From Cyanobacteriota bacterium (GTDB taxonomy: Bacteria; Cyanobacteriota; Vampirovibrionia; Vampirovibrionales; Vampirovibrionaceae), in NCBI GenBank assembly GCA_019751815.1, contig JAIEMW010000001.1:1000197-1064196 (forward strand): a DNA stretch of 64,000 bases. Direction: 5' to 3'. Below are positions 1-9,300 of the stretch, in pieces. Below the pieces are notes generated by a model. It ran no database searches, was not told the origin of the DNA, and saw only the letters and a list, made by a program, of their open reading frames with translations. The position numbers were made by a program, and so were the translations under genes. Each line of letters starts with the position of its first letter. Position 1 is the stretch's first letter.

Positions 1-234
1 CTGTAACAACGGAACAGCGACCTGCACCTTAACACCGGATTTTTGTTTGAGTTGCGACAGATTATCTCGAGCCATTTGGGCAATATATGGATTTTGGGTA
101 TCTTTTGCCATCTGCTCAAAGACTTGAACCGCTTCTTGAAGTTGTGGGCTAACGTCTTGCGCAGACACAGTCACTGTTGTTGACAACAGTAATGCAGCGC
201 AAAGCAATAGCTGACTGGTCAGTCCCATCTTCAT
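1..234 (-). CDS. Secreted small protein, N-terminal part only (gene runs off the left edge)
   Basis: An open frame on the minus strand starts at ATG 234 and stays open to base 1, so only the first 78 residues are visible. It begins MKMGLTSQLLLCAALLLS and continues to VSAQ, a typical cleavable signal peptide with a probable cut after VSA. The mature part (DVSPQLQEAVQVFEQMA) looks helical, with repeated hydrophobic positions such as IAQMARDNLSQL, like a short helical-repeat unit. No family was recognised. A second ATG at 228 is also possible. It lies downstream of the TpsB gene on the same strand with a 131-base gap, so co-transcription is possible but not shown. Codon use resembles the neighbours, so I consider it a real gene; its length and function cannot be judged here. 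Confidence 0.6.
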   Translation of the reverse strand, partial: MKMGLTSQLLLCAALLLSTTVTVSAQDVSPQLQEAVQVFEQMAKDTQNPYIAQMARDNLSQLKQKSGVKVQVAVPLLQ

Positions 235-365
235 TGGACGATCCACACCTCGCAACTTTTAATAAAAAATATATACTTTATATTCGCAAGGTATGAACGA
301 GTCTTGAAAAAGCACCGGTGTTTATAACTGAACTGTTACAAAGACCCTACTATCATTATTGGGGT

Positions 366-2297
366 TTAAGGCTGTAGCACAGGGATTGTCGGGGTTGAGG
401 TTGCAATACCTTCTGAGACGTCCTGTAACTTCAAATCAGACGAAGCCGCTTTATCGGGCTGTTTTGCTTGCTTTTGCCGTTTCACCTTAATCGGGCGGTT
501 CACTCGTTTGCCGCGCACCGCATAATCATCCGGCAATAGCTCCGTACGGATCCCAAAATGCACGCGGAAACTGGGCTGCGCATTAGGCTCTACAGTCCCC
601 CGCTGTGCCAAGCCAAAGCCAAAATCAACAAAGCCTTGAGCAGTTCGGGTAATACCCACTCGTAGGCCGCCGCCCACACTGACCAACGTGGTTCGCTTGG
701 CAGAGGCAGACGTCCCCCCAATATAACGCCGACTGCTTCGATCTAAAAAGGCCTGTCCCATCTCGCCAAAGAAAGCCCCTTGGATTTTATCCCCAAGATA
801 AGGCGATATTTTTCGCAATCCTGGGATGGGCCACCGGTGCTCGATGCCAAAACTATAACCCCGGTCACCGACTAAAAGACCTTCTGTGTAGCCACGGACG
901 CTAAAAGCCCCCCCAATTTGGAATTGCTCCGCAGAAGGCAGTGCATCTGGAGTGAGTTGAGCCAGTGAGCGAATAATCAGCAATTGATTCCAGGGGAGTC
1001 TCTGGACCCTGGATAGATAAAGATCGGTCTTCCAGAACGCGGCATTGGCATTGAGCCAACCTTTGGGTGCAAAGGTCATATTTCCCCGAGCAACGGTTCT
1101 GCCGTATTTGTCGGCCTTATTATAGGTTAAACCGGTACTAATAGAGGCAATATCAGTTGTGCTGGTCACACTCCCGTCAATTTCAGAGACAATTCGTCGA
1201 ATATTCCAGGCGACATCACCGACAAATGTTTGGTTACGGTCAAACGGATGATTCAGTCCCAAGCTATAGTTGTAGGCTTTCCCGGTAATGCTGTTTTGGT
1301 TGGCAAGCCCCAAATCCACATCCACATTGCTATAGCCAAAGTTAAAGTTAAGTTCATCCCCGTGAGAATCCAGCGGCAGTGCGTAAGAGGCCAGTGCCAC
1401 TTGTGTGCCGGCAGCCCCAATCCATTTACTGGAGAAGCGGTCTCCAAAACCAGTGAGGTTATTACTGTTAAGCTCAGTTCCCCAGCGCTGTGTACCAATA
1501 AAAGGTCGCCCTTGGTTGTCGTAAGTCAGAGCGACTTGCAGCGGTTGTCGTTCGCTGACCTCTAATTTAATATCCGTCTCACCCGTATTTTCCCCCGGTG
1601 ATAAAACGGCCTTCAGCCGGTAAGCCTGAAAACGGTTGGAGCGGTTGAGCACCTGTTCTAATCGAGGGATGCTCAGTACTTCCCCAGAGGTTAAATCGAT
1701 ATTACGGGCCACAATACCGGTGCGGATATACTTATTACCCTCAACAGAGAGTTTGGCCACGCGACCTTCCACCACCTGGATCACGACATGACCCTGATCA
1801 ATATCTTGGGGTGGAATAAATGCTTGAGAGGTGAGGAAGCCCTTTTTACGGTAAAGGTCATTAATTTGATCGACCAGCTTGCCTAACTCGTCCAGGGTGA
1901 CGTCTTTGCCTTCCAAGGTCTTGGTTAACACGTCTATTTCCGACTGCGTGAAAACCGTGACCCCTTCCACAGAGATTTTGGTCGCATTAAAGCGAGGCGC
2001 CGTATCCAACTGAACTGGTGTCGGCTTTTCAACCGTTGGTTGTTGTGGGACATCGATTTTAACTTTGGGGATTTTTTCTTGTTGCTCTAAGCGTTTTTCA
2101 CGACTCGGCGTCTGCGTATCAATATTGCCAGAGCCCTGAGTCTGAAGTCCAGGATTAACTTGCCCTTGAGTATAAGTACTGTTTGTAGCTTGCGCCCACG
2201 ATAAGGAAGCAAAGCCACTGAAGCCGAGACAAAGAAGCAACACTGCGAGATGGCGCAGCCTGTGAATTAACCTAAAACACACAATATTCTCTAACAT
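366..2297 (-). CDS. TpsB/FhaC/ShlB-type two-partner-secretion outer-membrane transporter
   Basis: A 643-residue protein of the ShlB/FhaC/HecB family, which exports large beta-helical TpsA proteins across the outer membrane. Residues 1-35 form a signal peptide ending LSWA. After a Pro/Gln-rich linker comes a POTRA-like region at about residues 100-180 (FNATKISVEGVTVFTQSEI, then IDQGHVVIQVVEGRV), and from about residue 250 to the end a 16-strand-type barrel rich in alternating hydrophobic residues. The signature loop of the Omp85/TpsB superfamily is visible as FSVRGYTEG, with the VRGY motif. The C-terminal tail after the barrel is Lys/Pro-rich (VKRQKQAKQPDKAAS), which is unusual because TpsB proteins normally end with the last strand; the tail may be periplasmic. 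It is divergent from two giant exoprotein genes, its likely substrates. Start ATG 2297 follows a purine-rich GAGAGCGAG. Confidence 0.9.
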   Translation of the reverse strand: MLENIVCFRLIHRLRHLAVLLLCLGFSGFASLSWAQATNSTYTQGQVNPGLQTQGSGNIDTQTPSREKRLEQQEKIPKVKIDVPQQPTVEKPTPVQLDTAPRFNATKISVEGVTVFTQSEIDVLTKTLEGKDVTLDELGKLVDQINDLYRKKGFLTSQAFIPPQDIDQGHVVIQVVEGRVAKLSVEGNKYIRTGIVARNIDLTSGEVLSIPRLEQVLNRSNRFQAYRLKAVLSPGENTGETDIKLEVSERQPLQVALTYDNQGRPFIGTQRWGTELNSNNLTGFGDRFSSKWIGAAGTQVALASYALPLDSHGDELNFNFGYSNVDVDLGLANQNSITGKAYNYSLGLNHPFDRNQTFVGDVAWNIRRIVSEIDGSVTSTTDIASISTGLTYNKADKYGRTVARGNMTFAPKGWLNANAAFWKTDLYLSRVQRLPWNQLLIIRSLAQLTPDALPSAEQFQIGGAFSVRGYTEGLLVGDRGYSFGIEHRWPIPGLRKISPYLGDKIQGAFFGEMGQAFLDRSSRRYIGGTSASAKRTTLVSVGGGLRVGITRTAQGFVDFGFGLAQRGTVEPNAQPSFRVHFGIRTELLPDDYAVRGKRVNRPIKVKRQKQAKQPDKAASSDLKLQDVSEGIATSTPTIPVLQP

Positions 2298-2566
2298 CTC
2301 GCTCTCTTGACCATGGTGTCCACAGCGGTGGTTCCAATCTTCTGATTCTTCAGATCTTCTGATTAATTCAGGGAATTGGCTGTGTGACTTCTGTATTGCG
2401 CTACAGTACCCTTTGTCAGCATCTCTATTTATAACTACACGTTAACACAATCTGCTTTACTGAACGCGATGAGGTTACACATCGTAATATTCTAAAAAAT
2501 GCGAGAAAAAGCGAAGATCTTTGGCGGGCAAGGCGTCTTGGCCTGTGCAAAAAAGTAAGCACTTGG

Positions 2567-2585
2567 CATATATACATTATATATG
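2567..2585. repeat. AT-rich perfect palindrome (8-bp arms, 3-bp spacer)
   Basis: CATATATA, a CAT spacer, then TATATATG form a perfect inverted repeat in the divergent TpsB/TpsA control region. Its size suits a dimeric regulator operator, but alternating AT sequence forms palindromes easily by chance. Confidence 0.4.
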
Positions 2586-2777
2586 TTATAAATATACTGC
2601 TATGAGTATGAGCCTATTTTGGTTTGGTATTTGGTAACCATTTTCTGCTAGGGATCTGCTCTATCCTTTAGGCTCTCATTGTGTCCTAGCAGTTCTATTT
2701 GACCGATCTTACTAGACTAAAATACTCAGTTAAAAAATAACGTCTGTTTGTGTGTCGTGATGAGTGAATTCATCCCA

Positions 2778-2799
2778 AAATTTGCGATAAATTTGCGAT
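2778..2799. repeat. Tandem 11-bp direct repeat AAATTTGCGAT x2
   Basis: Two exact, abutting copies of AAATTTGCGAT lie about 120 bases upstream of the first exoprotein gene. A period of 11 bp places both copies on the same face of the helix, as in binding sites for cooperative regulators. That role is an inference. Confidence 0.5.
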
Positions 2800-2826
2800 A
2801 TAAGACAAGATAAATCGCTGAAACTC

Positions 2827-2851
2827 AATCTCTGAAAAACTATCAGAGATT
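2827..2851 (+). promoter_or_regulatory. Hairpin in the probable 5' leader of the first exoprotein gene
   Basis: AATCTCTGA and TCAGAGATT form a perfect 9-bp stem around a 7-base loop, ending 66 bases before the ATG. There is no T-run after it, so it is not a standard terminator. It could be an operator or a leader hairpin. Confidence 0.45.
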
Positions 2852-2917
2852 GCTCGATGCAGTAATTCACCCACGCTTATTTATTTTGTATGAAGTATTT
2901 AGCCAGGAGTGTTGTGC

Positions 2918-5900
2918 ATGCCTTATCTACCAAAGAAAAAAAGTCTCGACCTGTTCTATCAATTTCTTCCTAGCTTTTTAGCGTTGAGCCTTTCTCTCAA
3001 TGCTTTCCCCTTAGCTTGGGCTGATGCAGCTTCTGACCACCAGAATGCCGCAGGCAATGGACCCATTGATACCAACCAAATTAACCAAACTTACAACGGC
3101 CAGATCATCAACCCGGGGAGTTACTACAATACAAGCAACGGTTCAACCACCTTTGTAAACACCTCAGGTGGGGGGCTCTGGCTCCAGGGCGGCACAGTTC
3201 ACGGCTATCAAGTGGGCTCTAATAACCAAGTCAACGGTAATGGTGGAAACATCAATATCTACGCACCAGGGAGCGTGGTCCGTCTTGACGGTAATATTAA
3301 TGTCAGTGGCATTTTAAGAGGTGGAAATCTGGGTTCTGGAGGTAACTTAAACATCACATCGGCTTACCTCTATCAAAACGGCCAGATTTATGCCGATGGT
3401 TCCCGCGGTGGACTAGTACAAGTCAATGTTGATAACCTTTCTATGGGAACCCAAGCGCTTATCTCTGCCAAAGGACTGGGCGGAAGCTCTTCTGACAATC
3501 TAAACGGGGCCGGTGGTGCCGTCAGAATTAATGCCAACGGGGTTGTCGATATTGCCAGCCGTGCCTTGATTGTGACAGACGGCCGAGTGGTGGGCAATTA
3601 CGACACCAATGTAATTGCCATTGAAGGGGCACTGATCCGTAACGCAGGCACGCTGAGTGCCAACGGGGTTGTGATTGACGGCGCTGCTTCTCAAGGGGGA
3701 ACCATTCGCCTTGTTGCCAATGGAGTGACTGGGCAAACCGCTGCCGGCCTTGACTCTGTGATAGCCAACGCGAATATCCGAAACAATACCCCCGCTGACA
3801 CGGATTTCAACAATGCCGTACTAAGTGCAAGAACACTGCTCAATAGCCCGTCAGGTAATCTGTCAAACACGGGGAGTATTTCCGCCAATGGTGCCAGTAA
3901 TAATTCCGCAACCCCTATTACCGCTCAAGGAAATGCGGGTGATGGGGGCAATATATTGCTGAGTGCTGCAGGCAATTTATCTAACAGTGGCAGTATTACA
4001 GCCAACGGTGGCAACGGCGGTAACTCACCGCTCATTATTAACGGGGGCAACGGCGGAACTATTGCTGCGACCGCCTCAGGCAATATTCAAAACACAGGTA
4101 CAGTCCAAGCCAATGGTGGTAATGGCAGTGTTGGCAACACCGCGGCAGGTTCCTCAACCGCCAACAGTGGCATCCTAAGGCTTAACCAAAATGTTTCACT
4201 TGAGACTTTTGCAGGCTTTAGTCAGACAGTCATCACCCAACAGCCTCAAACACTGGCCAGTGGTGGAACCATTTCACCCCCCAACCTCACTGTAACGACT
4301 GAAGTGATTGGTAATTCAGTAAAATTTACAGTTTATAGAGCTGGGGAATCCCAGCCAATATATACCCGAACGATTCAACGCCCGGCTGGTGCTACAGGTA
4401 ACAACTGGACTGTAAGCGATACAGCTACTGTGAGCTATCAGGTACAAGTGAGAGATCCCAACACCAACACCCCGCAACAAGTCACCCTCAGCCAAAACTT
4501 GAATCTCTCATATAGAAATGCTGATCGTCCTCCAGCTAACTTTACTCTCAGAGATTTACTAGCCCTCCCTCCCGCTCTTCGAAACAACACCGCTGCATTA
4601 CAACAATACATCAATGCAAAAAATGCAGAATATCAACAGATTTTAGCCAACAGTCCAAAACCAGTTATCACCATCAATGTCAGTAATCCGAATACATTTA
4701 CCTACTCAGTAAGACCGACGTTTGCCGGGAACGGTGGGAATGCCGGCATGATTGGTTTTGGTGCAGGAGGGACCATCACCAATAACGGAAGTTTGCAGGC
4801 AAATGGTGGCAACGGCGGCAGTGGCAGGCTTCCCAATGCAGGCACTAGTGGGCAAGGCGGTTTAATTGTCTTAAGCGGTGACCCTTTGCAAAATATCTTA
4901 GGCACAGGCAGTATCCAGTTGAACGGGGGCTTAACCGCGAGTGCCTCTGCGACCGCAGGCAGAGCCGGAACGTTAGTTACCTCAAATGGGCTCGTTGGAA
5001 ACCAGAATTATTCGGCTAAAACAGGTGGAAATGGCACGCTGACAGGGAGTAACAATACCGTTCAGCGAGCAAGTGTCAACGAAGTCCTCAGTAATAACAA
5101 CGTGCTTGTATTGCTCTCTAGAAGTGCGGGTAATACATCACTTGATAGCATTTTGAATAGCGGGACTTTTCGGTCCGTCTTGCAACCACTGAATGCCACT
5201 AGCAACATCAACTCTCTTATTGGCTCGGGTGGCATTCGACATCTTATGCTTTTTAACCCCGCTGCAAATTCTGTTGACTTAACACCGTCCCAATCTGGCG
5301 CGTACGCCAATATACTCAGAAGCTTCAATTCACTGAGCGTGCTAACCAGGGGGTCCATTTTCCTTGGAAACAACGCAGCAGTTGAGTTAAACCGACCGCC
5401 TATCGGTGCACCAGACCAGCTAGACCCGCCTTACAGCTCCGCCATTTCTCTACTTAGTCAAAACGGTGGCATTAGCTTGGATAACAGAATTTGGGCTAGT
5501 AGCATCGTTCTGAAGGCAGGCAACGGCTCAATTAACAACAATGGCACAATGCTTTTTACTACATTGGGAAAAACAATGGGTGGGTTTATCAATATGAGTG
5601 CCAGTAATAACATAGACATGGGGGACACCGTCCGAGCCAACGGCAGCCAAATGGGCGGTAGTGTTACTATGACTGCCGGAAACAATGTCACCAATGCAGG
5701 TGGCTTCCTCTCAGCCAATGGCGGTATTGTGGGCGGTCGCCTGGTAATGCGCGCTGGGAATGCGGTCACTAATAGTGGCAACATCCAAGTCAGCGGAGTT
5801 AATTACGGAGGCAGTATCACCTTAATCGGTAGAACTGTTAACCCCAGTGCCGATCCCAATGGGTGGAGTCAAATCCAAGCCAATGGCCGCATCCAAAACG

Positions 5901-5926
5901 GACAAATCAGAATACTGAGACCCTAA
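2918..5926 (+). CDS. Giant glycine/asparagine-rich exoprotein, TpsA-like (paralogue 1)
   Basis: A 1002-residue exported protein, probably the substrate of the divergent TpsB transporter. I place the start at ATG 2918 because AGGAG lies 8 bases upstream and because its downstream paralogue starts with the same MPY-PK pattern; a GTG at 2909 is in frame but overlaps this ribosome site. A signal peptide ends near AWADA (residue about 38). The mature protein is built of short strands rich in Gly, Asn, Ser and Thr (SANGGNGG, GTVQANGGNG, INIYAPGSVV), typical of a right-handed beta-helix as in filamentous haemagglutinin-like proteins. A less repetitive stretch at about residues 425-590 looks like an inserted beta-sandwich. 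The classical NPNL/NPNG motifs of TPS domains are not obvious, so the TpsA call rests on context and composition. It ends shortly before a strong terminator. Confidence 0.8.
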   Translation: MPYLPKKKSLDLFYQFLPSFLALSLSLNAFPLAWADAASDHQNAAGNGPIDTNQINQTYNGQIINPGSYYNTSNGSTTFVNTSGGGLWLQGGTVHGYQVGSNNQVNGNGGNINIYAPGSVVRLDGNINVSGILRGGNLGSGGNLNITSAYLYQNGQIYADGSRGGLVQVNVDNLSMGTQALISAKGLGGSSSDNLNGAGGAVRINANGVVDIASRALIVTDGRVVGNYDTNVIAIEGALIRNAGTLSANGVVIDGAASQGGTIRLVANGVTGQTAAGLDSVIANANIRNNTPADTDFNNAVLSARTLLNSPSGNLSNTGSISANGASNNSATPITAQGNAGDGGNILLSAAGNLSNSGSITANGGNGGNSPLIINGGNGGTIAATASGNIQNTGTVQANGGNGSVGNTAAGSSTANSGILRLNQNVSLETFAGFSQTVITQQPQTLASGGTISPPNLTVTTEVIGNSVKFTVYRAGESQPIYTRTIQRPAGATGNNWTVSDTATVSYQVQVRDPNTNTPQQVTLSQNLNLSYRNADRPPANFTLRDLLALPPALRNNTAALQQYINAKNAEYQQILANSPKPVITINVSNPNTFTYSVRPTFAGNGGNAGMIGFGAGGTITNNGSLQANGGNGGSGRLPNAGTSGQGGLIVLSGDPLQNILGTGSIQLNGGLTASASATAGRAGTLVTSNGLVGNQNYSAKTGGNGTLTGSNNTVQRASVNEVLSNNNVLVLLSRSAGNTSLDSILNSGTFRSVLQPLNATSNINSLIGSGGIRHLMLFNPAANSVDLTPSQSGAYANILRSFNSLSVLTRGSIFLGNNAAVELNRPPIGAPDQLDPPYSSAISLLSQNGGISLDNRIWASSIVLKAGNGSINNNGTMLFTTLGKTMGGFINMSASNNIDMGDTVRANGSQMGGSVTMTAGNNVTNAGGFLSANGGIVGGRLVMRAGNAVTNSGNIQVSGVNYGGSITLIGRTVNPSADPNGWSQIQANGRIQNGQIRILRP

Positions 5927-5980
5927 TTTATCCAATTGATGCAGTTGTGATGTACTAGTTACAAATCATCTCAGCTATCG

Positions 5981-6019
5981 GCAAGCTGCGGGACTGGAAC
6001 CCGCGGCTTGCTATTTTTT
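5981..6019 (+). terminator. Rho-independent terminator after exoprotein 1
   Basis: GCAAGCTGCGGG (5981-5992) and CCCGCGGCTTGC (6000-6011) pair as a 12-bp stem with one G-T pair, followed by TATTTTTTG. It follows the exoprotein 1 stop by about 55 bases, which suggests that the second exoprotein has its own promoter. Confidence 0.85.
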
Positions 6020-6370
6020 GTGTAAGATTTTTACTTTGTGTTAAGCCGGCATCGATACTGGCTGTGCGTTTTCTCAAAATTTAATCAAAACTTTAGCCTG
6101 CAAAGGCAATTCATCATATATGCTAGCGTTGTATCTAATAACCACTTCAATAAAAGTCACTTTGAGACTATTCCCCAGGGCAAACGTCTTATTAAAAGAA
6201 AGACCTTAAAAGATATACCCATTGGTCAATGAATTTTGATGTCAAAATTATATACTGATACATATAGATGGGTGATTCTGAATAAGTGGTTATTAATGAG
6301 TGGTTATTTATAGAGCATCTGATTGAACCGCTGCCAAGCCTAAAACTTAATAGAGGAAGCCGTACACACC
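6020..6370 (+). promoter_or_regulatory. Intergenic region and probable promoter region of exoprotein 2
   Basis: About 350 AT-rich bases lie between the terminator and the second exoprotein gene. A 64-codon frame at 6038-6232 has no signal sequence or recognisable similarity and was not called. An imperfect direct repeat (AGTGGTTATTA at 6285-6295 and AGTGGTTATTT at 6299-6309, period 14) sits 60-85 bases before the ATG and may be a regulator site. No clear -35/-10 pair was found. Confidence 0.4.
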
Positions 6371-9300
6371 ATGCCTTACATTCCAAAATACAATCAACAA
6401 ACTATTATTCGCCGCATTTTACCTGCTTTTTTAGCATTTAGTCTTAGCTTGGGGACTTTCCCAATGGCATTGGCAGATGTCGCCAGCGATCACCAGAACG
6501 GCGCGGGCACTGGTCCGATTGATCCCAACCAGATTAACCAAACTTACAACGGCTCTATTATCAACCCTGGCAGCTATTACAATACCAATACCGGTGCCAC
6601 CACTTTTGTCAACACCTCTGGTGGCGGGCTATGGCTTCAAGGCGGTACCGTTAACGGCTATCAAGTCGGCAGTAACAATGCTGTAAACGGTAATGGTGGC
6701 AATATCAACATCTACGCCCCGGGCAGTGTGGTGCGTCTTGACGGCAATATCAATGTCAGCGGGATTTTAAACAACGGTTCACTGGGCTCAGGTGGTCAAG
6801 TGAACATTACATCCGCTTATTTGTACCAAAACGGCCAGATTTATGCCGATGGTTCCCGCGGTGGACTGGTACAAGTCAATGTCGATAACCTTTCTATGGG
6901 CAGTCAAGCGCTTATCTCTGCCAAAGGACTCGGCGGCAATAGCTCTGATTCTCTCAACGGTGCTGGTGGCGCTGTCAAAATTAACGCTAACGGGGTTGTC
7001 GATATCGCCAACCGTGCCATGATTGTGACAGACGGCAAAGTGGTGGGTAACTACGACACCAATGTGATCGCCATTGAAGGGGCCTTGATCCGCAACGCGG
7101 GCACGCTGAGTGCCAACGGTGTGGTGATTGACGGCGCTGCTTCTCAAGGGGGAACCATTCGCCTCGTTGCCAATGGGGTGACTGGGCAAACCGCTGCTGG
7201 CTTAGATACCTTAATAGCCAACGCCAATATCCGCAACAATACGCCTGGTGATACTGGCTTTAACAACGCCATTTCTCAAGCCAGAAATCTCCTCAACGGG
7301 CAAACGGGTAGCATCACCAATAGCGGGACTGTCCAAGCCAATGGTGCCAGCAATTCATCCGCAGCACCTATCACCACAGGGAACGCCGGTGATGGTGGTA
7401 ATATTTTACTGACTGCAGCTGGCAACCTTACCAACAGCGGCACGTTCAGTGCCAACGGTGGCAACGGCGGTAACTCTTCGCTCATTATTAACGGGGGTAA
7501 CGGCGGTGCCATATCAGCCGATGCCACGGGGAACATTCAAAATTCCGGCACTGTCCAAGCCAATGGCGGCAACGGTAGTACCAATACTGCTAATGTGCAA
7601 GGAACGGTCACTCAGAGCAGTGGTCCCGTCGTCACATCTGCCAACAGCGGTCCGATTAACCTGAATCAAAATAAGTCCACCACCTTTACCAGTTCTACCA
7701 CGGTTCAAATTAACCAACCCCAACAGACCTTGGCCAGTGGTACCACGATTGCCCCGAGCAGCTTTAATGTTCAAGCGACCTATAATCGGGATGGTTCAGT
7801 CACCATTCGGATCATCAACCGCAGCAACAACGCCGTGGTTTATGAAAGAATCCAACGCCCCAGCGGCAATGGGAACAACTGGACTGCCAGTGACAATGCC
7901 ACGGTGACGTATCAAGTTCGGGTGAATGATCCTTTGAGCAGCTCCCCGCAATTCGTCAATCTGACCCAACGCATCAGCTATTCTTTCAACTTAACCCGAC
8001 CTATCGTTCAGCTCTCACCCGTTAAGCCTGTTCTGCTTGAATCGGCCAGTTTAAACTCGGTGAGTGTTTCTAATAGCCAAGCATTGGTTGCTGTGCCTAT
8101 CAAAGATGCTGTTTTGGATGTCCAATCAGTCAAAGTGCTCTCACTGCAGCCTAAAATCACCCTGAATGTGGGGATTGATAGCCCTGCGGCATTTGACTAC
8201 AACATCCGCCCAGTCGCCTCAACCAGCACCAATGTAATAGCTGATGCTTCCGGATTTAAAGGCGGTAACGGTGGTAGCGGCGGCCTACTCGCATTTGGCG
8301 CTGGCGGAACGATTACCAATACAGGGACCATTCGTGCCAACGGTGGCAATGGCGGCAATGGCGGCAAAGCCAATGCTAATAACGGCAAATACATCACCGA
8401 TATTGTCAAATCTGTCGCCACCGGTGGTGACGGCGGTAACGGCGGTCAAGGCGGTCTTATCGTCTTCAGCGGCAACCCCAGCAACGCAATCTTGGGTTCC
8501 GGCAATTTACAGGCCAATGGTGGTGCAGGCGGAGTCGGCGGTAATGCTGTCGCTTATGCCAACGCCAAAAATACCTTAAATACCCGTCTGAGCAATCTCA
8601 ATTCCTCTTCTGCTGTTGCTGTGGCTTATGCCGGCAAAGGTGGACGCGGCGGGGCGGCAGGAACAGTCGTCACCCCCAACGGCAGCACCAACTCTCAACG
8701 TTATAGTGCCAAAGCAGGCGGAAACGGTGCCTCTGGCATTGCCGATGCTGATGCTTGGGCCGCCAGCCAAGGCCGGGGACAAGTCACCGCAAAAGCCTTT
8801 GCAGGCTTAAGCGATGGTAGCATTCTGGTCTCCAATTCCAGAACCACCACAGGCAGCGTCTCTCAGTTTAGTGACTACAGAGTTTCGGGCCAAAGTGCCT
8901 TGGTAGGATCAAACAATGCAGTCCTTCGCACCCAAGAGAGTGAAGTATTAAGCCATAATAACCTCTTGGTCATTCTGTCTCGTGCCTCTGGAAACACCAG
9001 CTTGGGCTATATCCTTGACGGTGGGAAGTACCGAACGGTTAACAATCCTACCGATACAAGAAATGGCGCTTTTAACAGCATTGTTAATTCTATTTCAACT
9101 GGCAATATCAACCATTTTCAGTTTTTCAACCCTGTTGCCAGCTCCATTAACCTCACTACTACTGGGCTCGGGGGTTTTGCGGGATTAACCAACCGCTTAA
9201 ACTCTGCCAGTATCCTCAGCAACGGCAGCCTCTCCAGCAGTTCTAACTGGAATTTAAACAGCAACCGTTCTGGTGGTGAAATCAGTTTCCTCAGTAACAA

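Larger units (their letters stand above)
2298..2917. promoter_or_regulatory. Divergent intergenic region between transporter and exoprotein genes
   Basis: About 620 bases without a convincing gene separate the divergently transcribed TpsB and first TpsA genes. The region is AT-rich and must hold promoters for both directions. It carries several symmetrical elements, listed separately: an AT-rich palindrome, a tandem 11-bp direct repeat and a hairpin close to the TpsA start. No confident -35/-10 pair could be assigned. Confidence 0.5.

Noticed and set aside
300..330. Palindrome GCACCGGTGC as terminator of the TpsB gene
   Set aside because: The stem would need to close without a proper loop, so it was not called despite T residues next to it on the minus strand.
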